Below are positions 36,346-46,354 of a stretch of DNA of 64,000 nucleotides, one piece after another. Numbering within the stretch: position 1 is the stretch's first letter; each line of letters opens with the position of its first letter. Under the pieces are notes generated by a model. That model was not told where the DNA came from and searched no databases. It worked only from the letters and a program-made list of their open reading frames with translations. A program made the translations under genes and the position numbers. This DNA is from Neostapfia colusana. Taxonomy: Eukaryota > Streptophyta > Magnoliopsida > Poales > Poaceae. The stretch is from NCBI GenBank assembly GCA_030760725.1, contig JASWHV010000019.1, forward strand, positions 37,885,944 to 37,949,943. The letters are read 5' to 3'.

Positions 36346-36796
36346 ACTATGGACGAGGTGCATGCCTTGCAGGACCTCGTCCCTCCGGTATTGGGCATAC
36401 TGGTGGTCTTGGGTCTTCCAGCAATGGGAGAACCCGGGATGGGAGAAGAGGTGGTAGATCCAGAGCCACCGGCAGAGGTACCGGAGGAGGACGACCCGCA
36501 GGAGGTCGAGTTCTACTCCGAGTAGGGGGTTACAGTTGCCATGTAGGGCAGCCAGGGTAGTGTAACCCAACTTTTGTAATCAGTGACATGTCGTGTAGAC
36601 AGTAGCGTATGTATAGGTAGTGACGACATGAGAACAACTTCTCGGAGAACCGAGAATAATGTATCTTGTATAAAGTTTATGCTTTATCAATTTATGTGAA
36701 TGTTGTGCAAATTATTCATGTGTCACTTCAATACCTACTGTTACATATGGAATGTTAAGTAAGACATGTACTAATCGCTGCTGTTTTGAATTTCAG
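36346..36796 (+). other. Tail of extra ORF and second acceptor before gag
   Basis: 36346-36525 is in frame with the extra ORF after its TAG. 36526-36796 is AT-rich and ends in CTGTTTTGAATTTCAG, two bases before the gag ATG at 36798. This fits an intron tail or a bicistronic spacer. Confidence 0.45.
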
Positions 36797-36797
36797 A

Positions 36798-38846
36798 ATG
36801 ACGCGTACTCGTGCCAACCCTGACGTTGGGGGTACCAGTCTAGGGGGAGAGACCTCCCAACCACCTCCCGAGGACTCCTCGGGACAGCAGAAGCAACAGC
36901 AAACACCGCCACCGCCACTACCAACGGTTACATTGGCCGACATTGTCGCGGCAATGGCGGGCTCACATCAGCAGCACACGGAGTTGCTGCAAACGCTTAT
37001 CGCCAATACATCTCGCCCAGAGAGACGTCAAGATCGTGAGGAGCGTCAACAGAGCTCCTACTCCGACTTCCTGGCAACTCATCCCCCGGTATTCTCAAGG
37101 GCGGATGAACCTCTTGACGCGGACAACTGGCTCCGCGCCATAGAGATGAAGATCGGGCTGCTCCAGATAAGCGAGCAGCGCAAGACTCAGTTCACGGTCC
37201 AGCAGCTCCAAGGATCCACGAGCGCGTGGTGGGCCAACTTCTGTGCTTTACAGCCCACCGACCGAGTGATGACCTGGACGGAGTTCCTGACGGCCTTCAG
37301 GGCCTATCATATACGGCCAGGTTTGATGAAGAGGAAGACGCAGGAGTTCTCACACCTGCAACAAGGGAGCCGGAACGCGCTGGAATACTCCAGGGCGTTC
37401 AATGATCTCGCGCTCTACGCGTCGTATCACGCAGATACTGACGAAAAGCGGCGGGACCACTTTTACCAGGGGCTTAATCCGCTCCTGAAGGACAAGTTGG
37501 CGATGTTCAATCGCGGCAGCCTCAACGACATCATTGATGCTGCGGTTGTTCAGGAGGACTCCGGCAAGGAGTTAGCTGCGGCGGAGAGAAAGCGAAGCGC
37601 GCCACAGAGCAGCGGAGAAGGAGGCGGTCCTTCTCAGAAGTTTCGGATGGTGAATCGCCCACCATCAGGTCCACGCTGGCAGCCACCACAGAGGTCGATG
37701 CCGTTTCGCAATCGGCCGTACTCTTCACCGGCATTCAGGCCGGCACTGCCAGTACCACCTCCGCAACAACAGCAGCAGCGGGCGATGCCGCGTGCGTATG
37801 CGCCTCAGCAGCGCATGCCGGGCTTTCGTCCCCCGAGCACTACACCAGCAGCGGCCACATGTTACAAGTGTGGTCGTCCAGGACACTTCACGAGCAGTTG
37901 CCCTGAGAGGCAAGGCGGCGAAGTGGCACCACAGTTTCCGGGGAGGAATCAACCCTGGAACCCTACTAATGTGCGGCGGGCAAAACCTAGGCCCGGCACA
38001 GTCCACCAGCTTGCCATTGAGGACATGCCGGAGGGCGAGCCAATCCTTGCAGGTATGTTCCAACTCCACCAGCATCCCGCTATAGTACTATTTGATTCCG
38101 GCGCCACGCATAGCTTCATTAGCCAAGCTTTCATTGATAAATATAGCTTGCAAATACTACCCACCGATAGTCCTTATGTGATCTGTTCACCGGGTGGGAA
38201 AATTTCAGCAAGCATGATGGTCCCAAAAGCGCCATTGTGCTTGGAGGGTAGAGTCTACCCTACGTCTCTCATAATCTTAGAGGGACAAAAGGTCGATGTC
38301 ATCCTAGGGATGTCGTGGTTAACCCGCCACGGCGCTGTTTTAGACACCATCCTCCGAGTCGTGCACTTGAACTCAGAAGTGCACGAGTCTCACTCATTAT
38401 TTCTGGACAGTCCAGAAATAAAACTTCCAAGTGTCTATCAAGCCACAACCATCAGATTGGAAGATATTCCAGTGGTCCGAGAGTTCCCTGATGTATTCCC
38501 GGACGATTTGCCGGGAATGCTGCCCGATAGAGAGGTGGAGTTCAAGATTGAACTTGCACAGGGAACCATGCCAATATCCCGAAGGCCGTACAAGATGGCG
38601 CCCAAGGAATTGGCTGAACTGAAGACTCAGCTCACGGACCTTCTGGAGAAGGGTTTTATTAGGCCGAGCTCCTCGCCATGGGGCTGTTCTGCATTATTTG
38701 TCAAGAAAAAGGATGAGACGTTGCGGCTTTGCATGGACTATCGTCCATTGAATGCCGTACCATCAAGAACAAGTACCCTTTGCTACGGATCGACATGTTG
38801 TTTGATCAGTTGGTCGAAGCAAAGATCTTTTCCAAAATGGATTTAA
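36798..38846 (+). pseudogene. Element C gag, zinc knuckle, protease and RT start
   Basis: The ATG at 36798 (MTRTRANPD) follows TTTCAG; the frame is also open back to a TTG at 36786. Gag blocks: YSDFLATHPPVFSRADEP and DADNWLRAIEMKIGLLQ around residues 90-120, FLTAFRAYHIRPGLMKRK near 165-180, then a basic proline/glutamine linker. The CCHC knuckle CYKCGRPGHFTSSCP is at residues 355-368. The protease active site FDSGATHSFIS has its D at residue 433 (38094-38096). RT begins near residue 590 (EFKIELAQGTMP). One base is lost near 38757 relative to other copies, and the last 30 residues are out of frame. Gag and pol are in one frame, as usual for this lineage. Confidence 0.9.
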
Positions 38847-40168
38847 GATCCGGGTACTATCGGATTAAGGTAAGGGCTGAGGACATTCCAAAGACAGCTT
38901 TCTCGACAAGGTACAGATTTTATGAGTACCTGGTCATGTCCTTCGGCCTTACCAATGCTCCAGCTCACTTCATGTACTTAATGAACTCGGTATTCATGCC
39001 AGAGCTGGACAAGTTTGTCGTGGTCTTCATCGACGACATCCTGGTATATTTCAAGTCGGAGGAAGATCACAAGAAACATCTGCGTATAGTCTTGCAACGG
39101 CTGCGGGACCACAAGTTATACGCGAAATTCAGCAAATGCGAGTTTTGGATATCGCAAGTGCCTTTTCTCGGGCATATCATCTCAGCAGAGGGTATCGCTG
39201 TGGACCCGAGCAAGATCACTCAGGTGCTGAATTGGAAATCCCCGAGGACTGTTCACGAGGTACAGAGTTTCCTCGGACTCGCGGGATATTATCGGAGGTT
39301 CATTCCGAACTTCTCGAAGATTGCCAAGCCTATGACAGAGCTGCTGAAGAAGGCTACCAAATATGTTTGGAGTCCAGCATGTGAAGCAGCATTCAAGGCT
39401 TTAGTCAAGCACCTGACATCAGCACCGGTTTTGGCGCAGCCAGACACAACAAAACCGTTCGATGTGTACTGCGATGCATCCGGCATTGGGCTCGGATGTG
39501 TGCTGATGCAAGACAGAAGAGTGGTCGCGCATGGACCACGGGAGCTTAGAAACCATGAGCAGAATTATCCAACCCACGATTTGGAGCTCGCTGCCGAGGT
39601 ACTTGCACTGAAAATGTGGAGGCACTACCTACTCGGTAACCTCGTACATTTATATACCGACCACAAAAGCCTCAAGTACATATTCACTCAGAAGGAGCTG
39701 AACATGAGGCAACGAAGATGGTTAGAACTGATAAAGGCTTACGAAATAGAGATCCATTATCATCCGGGCAAGGCATACGTAGTGGCAGATGCGCTGAGCC
39801 GCAAGTCACACGTCAACAATCTGACCATGACACCGTTGGGAGAGAGCGAACCACCACTATATGTGATTCCACACAGAGCTCGCTACAACCTAGCTTTGAT
39901 CCCCACCATCCGTGAAGAGATAGCGGCAGCCCAGAAGAATGACAAGGACATGTCACATTTGCGGAGACGTGTAGATAGTGGGGAGTTGAAATGTTTCCGG
40001 AAGGACGGAGACGGCGTCCTATGGTTCAAGGACCGGATCGTCGTACCCGTAACTCGGAATTACGGAAGAAAATCTTTGATGAGGCTCACTTGTCAAAATT
40101 TTCTATTCACCCCGGCAGCAACAAGATGTATCAAGAACTCAGAAGCAAGTTTTGGTGGACACGGATGA
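38729..40168 (+). pseudogene. Element C RT, RNase H and integrase start
   Basis: Continuation of pol one frame over (genuine from about 38757). RT motifs SKMDLRSGYYRIKVRAED, LTNAPAHFMYLMNSVF and catalytic FIDDILVYF (D-D at 39032-39037), the connection AGYYRRFIPNFSK, RNase H DVYCDASGIGLG near 39460 and YTDHKSLKYIF near 39660, VVADALSRKSHVNNL near 39785. The frame is lost near 40050 by another small indel, so the last 40 residues are not native. RT and RNase H copy the element's RNA into cDNA. Confidence 0.9.
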
Positions 40169-40212
40169 AGCGGGAGACTGCAAAATACGTGTCCGAGTGT
40201 GATACATGTTGA
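39991..40212 (+). pseudogene. Element C integrase zinc-binding domain
   Basis: Genuine from about 40060: the HHCC domain with HLSKFSIHPGSNKM, FWWTRMKRE and ECDTC, ended by TGA at 40210-40212, where D has a CGA arginine codon; a C-to-T change at a CpG would explain it. The HHCC domain helps integrase multimerise and bind the LTR ends. Confidence 0.83.
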
Positions 40213-40215
40213 AGG

Positions 40216-40623
40216 GTGAAGGCAGACCATATGCGGAAACCGGGCCTGCTGCAACCACTGGGCATTCCTGCCTGGAAGTGGGAGGACGTGAGCATGGACT
40301 TCATCGTCGGTTTACCCACCACTTTGCAGAAACATGATTCTGTGTGGGTGATCGTCGATCGGCTCACCAAAGTTGCCCATTTTATCCCGGTCAACACCAA
40401 CTACGATGCCAAGAAGTACGCTGAACTGTACATCTCACGTATCCTATGCTTGTACGGCGTACCCCGTACCATCATATCAGACAGGGGCACTTTATTTGTG
40501 TCCCGTTTTTGGGAGCAGCTGCACGCTGCCTTGGGGACGAAGCTGATCCGTAGTTCAGCATACCACCCGCAGACGGATGGGCAAACGGAGCGGGTAAATC
40601 AGATCCTAGAAGACATGCTATGA
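40216..40623 (+). pseudogene. Element C integrase catalytic core, first part
   Basis: In frame with the zinc domain after the TGA. WEDVSMDFIVGLPTT holds the first catalytic D, TIISDRGTLFVSRFWEQ the second D, and SAYHPQTDGQTERVNQILED the catalytic E region. It ends with TGA at 40621-40623, then continues in the same frame. Confidence 0.88.
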
Positions 40624-40656
40624 GCTTGCGCTATCAACCACGGCAAGAATGATCAC

Positions 40657-41340
40657 TTGCCGTTAGCCGAGTTCTCGTACAACAATGGGTACCAAGCCAG
40701 CATCAAGATGGCGCCCTACGAGGCGCTATACGGGAGAAAATGCCGCACACCATTGAATTGGTGTGAGTCTGGCGAAAGGGTTACCTTCGGGATTGACCTT
40801 GTCAACAACGCGGAAGAGAAGGTTCGACTGATTCAAGCGAACCTAAAAGCCGCTCAATCCCGACAGAAACAGTATGCGGACCGGAGAAGGTGTCCATTAC
40901 AATTCGAAGTTGGAGATCACGTATATCTACGCGTGTCTCCAATGAAAGGCATAAACAGATTTGGGGTGAGAGGAAAGTTGGCACCCCGATTCATCGGTCC
41001 ATTCCAGATTACCGAAAGATGTGGATCAGTGGCATACCGGCTGAAATTACCAGAAGCACTTTCCGGTGTGCACAACGTCTTTCACATTTCCCAGCTGAGG
41101 AAGTGTCTCAAGCTATCAACTACCGTTCAGCTGGAAGATATTGAAGAACTGCAACCGGATCTCACCTATCGGGAGGAACCGGTGCAGATTATTGATGAAA
41201 AGGCCCGAACCACATGCAACCGTACGTTGTGGTTCTACAAGGTTCTATGGGGTAATCACTCTGTGGACGAAGCGACATGGGAGAGCAAAGAATTTCTTCG
41301 CGCTAACTACCCCGACTTTTTCACGTCGCATATCCGGTAA
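40657..41340 (+). pseudogene. Element C integrase C-terminal part and chromodomain
   Basis: In frame from 40624. APYEALYGRKCRTPLNWCE, then the DNA-binding GPY/F-like region (GKLAPRFIGPFQITERCG near residue 105), VHNVFHISQLRKCL near 140, and a chromodomain at about residues 195-225 (WFYKVLWGNHSVDEATWE; FLRANYPDFF). The natural stop is TAA 41338-41340. A chromodomain at the end of integrase defines chromoviruses; together with long LTRs and an iMet primer it points to the Del/Tekay lineage. Confidence 0.9.
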
Positions 41341-41374
41341 TTTTCCACCGTCCTCTCTCTCATTTTCACCTTAT

Positions 41375-41409
41375 AATCTCGAGACGAGATTCTTTTAAGG
41401 GGGGAGGAA
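41375..41409 (+). other. Element C hairpin and polypurine tract
   Basis: AATCTCGAGACGAGATT (41375-41391) has 7-bp arms and an AGA loop, followed by CTTTT and the purine run AAGGGGGGAGGAA (41397-41409) immediately before the 3' LTR at 41410. Confidence 0.9.
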
Positions 41410-42111
41410 TGTAAGGGCCTCAGTTTTTGACACATAATTGAAGTGTTCATCACCACACCACACACCTCATTTGAGGAAAGTTGATGAACACAAATGAAGA
41501 GCAAGTTACCACCATCAACATGCTCATTAGAGAACAAACTCACATATTGCAAAAGTGGCATTTTCCACATGTGATATAGGTGGGCTGGACATATGAAAAC
41601 TCCTACACATTGCTAAGAATGTCCATGCCAAGTTTCACCCAAATTCAAAACCTTTTCTAGGTCATGTTGGATATAGTTAGAAAGAGGGCAGTTTGAAACC
41701 ATATTCAAATTCAAACTGATTTTATCCGATGAATTTGAAAGTGGGAGGCATATTCTTACTCAGCACATTTTTGTCAGCTCACACACCAATTTTCACTCCA
41801 TTTGGAGTTGATATTGACATGAGCTAAGTGGGACAAATTCAAACTTTATTTGAATTCAAAACTGAACTTGTGCTGAAATTCATTAAAATCAAGCCCAATT
41901 TGAATTCTACTCAATTCAAATGGCACATGGGTGAATAATTTGAGTCACCAGGGGTATTATGGGGCTCACTGTTTACAACAGTGATTAGGAGTAAATTTCA
42001 GAGGTTAAAACCCCAGGTGGGACCCACATGACATAGAGAGAAAGAGGCAAAACTTGCACACAAAGTCACAGCCTCGGTGGGAAATTCCACCGAGCAGCTG
42101 TCGGCTATGCC

Positions 42112-44020
42112 ACCGAACAGCCACCGGCGCCACCAGCTGCTTCCCCTCTACGCACGCTGGCGCTCAGGCGGCCTGCTCGCGCCCCCACACGACCGTCACC
42201 GCCTCAACAGGGTGAAGACCGGGTGCCTTCTTATCCCCGTGAGCGACACTGGGCGGCACCATTCCTTTTCTTCCCGAGCTCTCGGTCGATCGGGAAAACA
42301 CAGCAAACAATCGTGTCCTCGCCTCTCCGAGCTGCCAGGCAACATCCTGAGCTTGAGCACCACCCTCCCAACGCCTGAACCACCGGGTTTCAGCCCCTGT
42401 TCCGTGATCAACGACGACCGCCGCAGTTTAGCTGAAGGACGGCGATCGGTCTCACGTGGGCAGCACACTACAGCCACTTCCACGGCCGAGCAAGGGCGGC
42501 AACAGGAGCGCACGGACTCCACGCTGCTTCCACCTGAAGCTCAAGCCATGCCGTGAACCCTCGCCGGCAAATTCTCTGTTTTTGCTCCGGCGACCGTAAA
42601 CCGAGCTTCCGGTACGGTTTCTTTAAATTCTCGCTCTATGATCTTTCGGAGGTCATCAAATCTTGCACATAGACGCTGGACTAGCCGGCGATCAAGTTCT
42701 TTTCTGCATCCGTGGCGTGAAACTGTCTAGGAGTAACGAATTTTGAGCTCAATCGAGGGCGGTCATCGCGGGCACGATCGGTCACACGGTGCCGACCGAC
42801 TTGCCGCCATCCCTGAACCCTTTTGACACCTTGTCGAGCTTCCTAGAGGTACACTGATGCATTAGGACCGTTTTTTCGAGGTGTTGGCGGGTTAGAACCC
42901 ACGGTCGACGGCGCCGAACCTCAACCGAGGCCGCGGCACGTCGCCGAGCTATTTCCGGTCACCCCCAGCCCGACCTGACACCACCGACGTGTTCCTCGAC
43001 GTCGACAACCCCCTGGCGGTGAGTTTCAGACCATGGGAGGTACGGCAGCGGCGAGCCAGCGAGCTCCGAGCAGCTGCCGGCGCCACCAGCTGCTTCCCCT
43101 CTACGCGCGCTGGCGCTCAGGCGGCCTGCTCGCGCCAACACGCGACCGTCACCGCCTCAACGGATTGAAGACCGGGTGCCTTCTTATCCCCGTGAGCGAC
43201 ACTGGGCGGCGCCATCCCTTTTCTTCCCGAGCTCTCGGTCGATCGGGAAAACACAGCAAACGATTGTGTCCTCGCCTCTCCGAGTTGCCAGGCAACATCC
43301 TGAGCTCGAGCACCACCCTCCCAACGCTTGAACCACCGGGTTTCAGCCCCTGTTCCCGTGATCAACGACGACCGCCTCAGTTTAGCTGAAGGACGGCGAT
43401 CGGTCTCACGTGGGCAGCACACTACAGCCACTTCCACGGCCGAGCAAGGGCGGCAACAGGAGCACACGGACTCCACGCTGCTTCCACCTGAAGCTCAAGC
43501 CGCACCGTGAACTCTCACCGGTGAATTCTCAGTTTTTGCTCCGGCGACCGTAAACCGAGCTTCCGGTACGGTTTCTTTAAATTCTCGCTCTATGATCTTT
43601 CAGAGGTCATCAAACCTTGCACATAGACGCTGGACTAGCCGGCGATCAAGTTCTTTTCTGCACCCGTGGCGTGAAACTGTCTAGGAGTGACGAATTTCGA
43701 GCTCGATCGAGGGCGGTCATGGCGGGCACGATCGGTCACACGGTGCCGACCGACTTGCCGCCCTCCCTGAGCCCTTTTGACACCTTGTCGAGCTTCCTAG
43801 AGGTACACTGATGCTGTACGACTGTTTGTTCGAGGTGTTGGCGGGTTAGAACCCACGGTCGACGGCGCTGAACCTCAACCGAGGCCGCGACACGTCGCCG
43901 GGCTATTTCCGGTCACCCTCAGCCCGACCTGACACCACCGACGTGTTCCTCAACGTCGACAACCCCCTGGCGGCGAGTTTCAGACCATGGGAGGTCCGGC
44001 AGCGGCGAGCCGGCGAGCCC
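42112..44020 (+). repeat. Tandem duplication (about 955 bp x 2) in C 3' LTR
   Basis: The unit starting GGCGCCACCAGCTGCTTCCCC occurs at about 42125 and again at 43080; the 5' LTR has it once (30960). The junction is at about 43060-43075, where ...GAGCTCCGAG meets CAGCTGCCGG. CCGAG occurs at both source breakpoints, so short microhomology is likely. ORFs of this stretch (42077-42556, 43033-43389) are duplicated with it and are not called as genes. Confidence 0.9.
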
Positions 44021-44854
44021 CGAGTCTGCTCAGGCGAGGTCGGCTGTGCTGGCGCGCAAATACCCTGTGAGCCCCGGTGTGCCGGACACCTCCACGCTCG
44101 ACACGTGTCCCCGCGGGCCCCCGAGAGTTTAAACTTTTTCCCCGATTTTCAGAATTCTTCCAAACTTCAAATCTTCATAACTATGGCTAGAAAGCTCCAA
44201 ATCAAGTGAACAAAATTCTGTTGGATTCAGCTCTCTGAGCACTTTCCATCAAATCAAGTTTCACTTCATGAAAACCCTTATTTCTCCAGAATTAATTCCT
44301 CAAAGTTTAAACTGTTAGTAATTTTAACTGGAGAATCCTTTGGAGGAAAAACCTGAAATTTTGCTGGGATGTTCACCAAAATATCCCTGAACCACCATAA
44401 AAGTTTCAGATCCATTTGAGCTAATTTGATCAACCTAATGGTGTGATTAGTGAAACTGTTCCAGAGAAAATAGAAAATGTTCAGAAACATTTTCAGAATT
44501 TTCTCTGAAATTTTTTAGCTCATATCTTTAGCTAAGAACCTTCAAATTAAGTGAGACCAACTCCATTAGAACCCTCTGAAAATCTAGTTTTCAGAAAGTC
44601 ATAGTTTGTTTCATGAAAACCCTTAGAATACCCTAAAAGCTTTCAATTAAGGTCAAGTACATGATTAATTGTGGAGGGCTCAATTGAGCTTTGCTGCAAC
44701 TAAAACTTGACCAAGTCTCTGTTTAGGTTATAACCAAGACACAGCAAAAGTTTCACAGTCATTGGGCTTGTCTAGTAAGAGTTATAAACTTCACGAGATT
44801 AAAAGTTAATACAACTGCATTTAAATTAATACGTGTATTGCTTCTATCATGTAG

Positions 44855-44935
44855 TCGCTAAGGTCGAGGAGGAACCTGAAGTCCTAGACTTCGTTACTCC
44901 GGAGGAACAGCTAGCCTACGACCAAGAGCAGCAAG
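44855..44935 (+). other. LTR exon-like segment alpha, copy in C 3' LTR
   Basis: 81 nt between CATGTAG and AGCAAG|GCAAGC. Intact frame with KVEEEPEVLDFVTPEEQ and DQEQQG. The 5' LTR copy is 32836-32916. In C a methionine in frame lies 7 codons upstream (ATG at 32814 in the 5' LTR), but B, D and G have stops there, so an upstream exon is more likely. Confidence 0.5.
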
Positions 44936-46030
44936 GCAAGCTCCGGTTTTGCATTAACCTTTTTACAAATGTTTATTGTTTTGAGCACATCTTCGAATAC
45001 TGTTATGATTCTTTGCATTAGAGTCTTGGTTGAAAACCAACTGCATAGCCAAGAAAACCATGAGTTGGATTTAGGATTGCAAACCCCGTTAGCTACTGCA
45101 CTGCTAAGGTAGAGTAGGATTCGGTACAAGTCGAGTAGTTGGAACTACTCGCGAGCATAGGCTAGAGACACTCGACTCGGGTAGTGATAGCACATGAAAC
45201 ACATGGCAAGAAAATGAGACTAAGCGGAGAGTAAGGGCAGCAGGACTTTGGGGCCTGTGTGCTGTAGCTCCAATTGTGTCGATTGAGGACCGAGCCGTGT
45301 GCGGGCCTGTTGAACAAGCTAGAACAGTACCAAAGACCTACCGGCTATATGGGAACCGGGAAACTGATGTAACTCGGGTAGCTGGGTGTTGAGGCATAGC
45401 TGGTCGTTCAGAGGTTAGGTTGAGAGCTCGAGGTGTAAATCGGCTGGCGGCACTGAGATGCGCGTGCAGAGACCTCTTGCTCGTGACGATTGGACCGGTT
45501 CAACATTTGGCTGACGGGTGAAAGGTAGTCGCGTACGGCGTCCGTGATGGTTGTTGTAGGCAACATCGAGTACGGGCGTACGTGACGGGTTGTTCGGGTA
45601 ACCCTGCAGGTGTAAATCGATTATAATCGCCGTCCCACGCGGTCAGTGAGTACCACTTATTCACTGTACCATGACGTAGAAAGAACAGGCTAGTTACATG
45701 TTAAAATGCTGCTGATTTAAAGATGGACTTTGCTTGTTAATGGTTTGTTGTAATTTAGAGCTAACTAAAGTTCCTTTCAACTTTGGGCAAAGTACATGAG
45801 AGAAATGCGTTTCTTGTTTGATTGCGGCTCTCTCGTGTGCCTTAGCGTAAGGTTCTCCACAACCTGCTGCTAAAACTTGAAAGTAAGGTTCTACTAATTA
45901 GGCGAGTCCTTGCAAATGATTTTTACCTCATTTAACCCACCATCCCTCATGTAGAAGTTCCATGTTTAGGTGAGATGGGTCAGACTTGCTGAGCCTTCGT
46001 GCTCACTGCTTGTGTTTGAAGCTTTTGCAG

Positions 46031-46119
46031 GGCTCTATGAGGAAGGGACTCCCGAAGAGGAGACGGAACCCCAGGAGGGGAACCCCGTCGAGTGGGAGTC
46101 GTGCACGCCGCAGAGTTAG
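46031..46119 (+). other. LTR exon-like segment beta, copy in C 3' LTR
   Basis: 89 nt after GCTTTTGCAG. Intact frame: acidic EEGTPEEETEPQEGNP, then VEWESCTPQS and TAG 46117-46119. AATAAA follows at 46241-46246. The tail EWE-x-x-TP is shared with B, D and G. The frame joins segment alpha across 44936-46030. Deleted from C's 5' LTR. Confidence 0.52.
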
Positions 46120-46354
46120 TGTGCGTGTGTGCTAGCAAGGACACGTTCTAGTGCTGAACGTGGACTTGATGCGTAGTCTACGCCCGCGAGTGTAGACTAA
46201 ACTTATTTTGATGTAAACATGTTCATAAACCTGTTTATGTAATAAAATTTCGCTTCCGCTTTGTACCTTTGACGTGTGTTATACGGTGCTGTGAAACGCA
46301 GCACCCCTCAGCGTGATCCTGGCTCGACAAGACCGTTGGGGTCGTGTCAGTTAT

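Larger units (their letters stand above)
30243..46349 (+). mobile_element. Element C: complete 16.1-kb Ty3/gypsy Del/Tekay-type element with extra ORF
   Basis: Plus strand. 5' LTR 30243-34080, primer site 34085-34096, leader, extra ORF (35581-36345, frame resumes to 36525), gag-pol 36798-41340, polypurine tract, 3' LTR 41410-46349. Flanks gtaat (30238-30242) and gttat (46350-46354) are a 5-bp target duplication with one change. The empty site TTTGGTTATGCAAGTGGG is visible in D's right LTR near 56800. Pol has two 1-base frameshifts and two stops. The LTRs differ in length because of separate duplication and deletion events. Confidence 0.95.
41410..46349 (+). repeat. Element C 3' LTR (4,940 bp)
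   Basis: TGTAAGGGCCTCAG at 41410 to GTCGTGTCA at 46349. It is about 1.1 kb longer than the 5' LTR, mainly from a roughly 955-bp tandem duplication of the GC core and from keeping the 46005-46258 segment. About 115 bp of GC core, present at 31921-32040, are missing near 44035. Outside these events the LTRs differ by a few percent (five differences in 160 bp near 32470/44470, about ten in 120 bp near 30850/42015, counted by eye). Confidence 0.95.

Noticed and set aside
35581..36570. Minus-strand ORF 35875-36570 as a gene
   Set aside because: It is the antisense shadow of the extra ORF of element C, which has the better start context and coiled-coil composition.
38740..38770. Frame change in C pol as programmed frameshifting
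   Set aside because: It lies in the middle of the RT domain, without a slippery heptamer, and the related copies in A, B and D are in one frame there. A single-base deletion is simpler.
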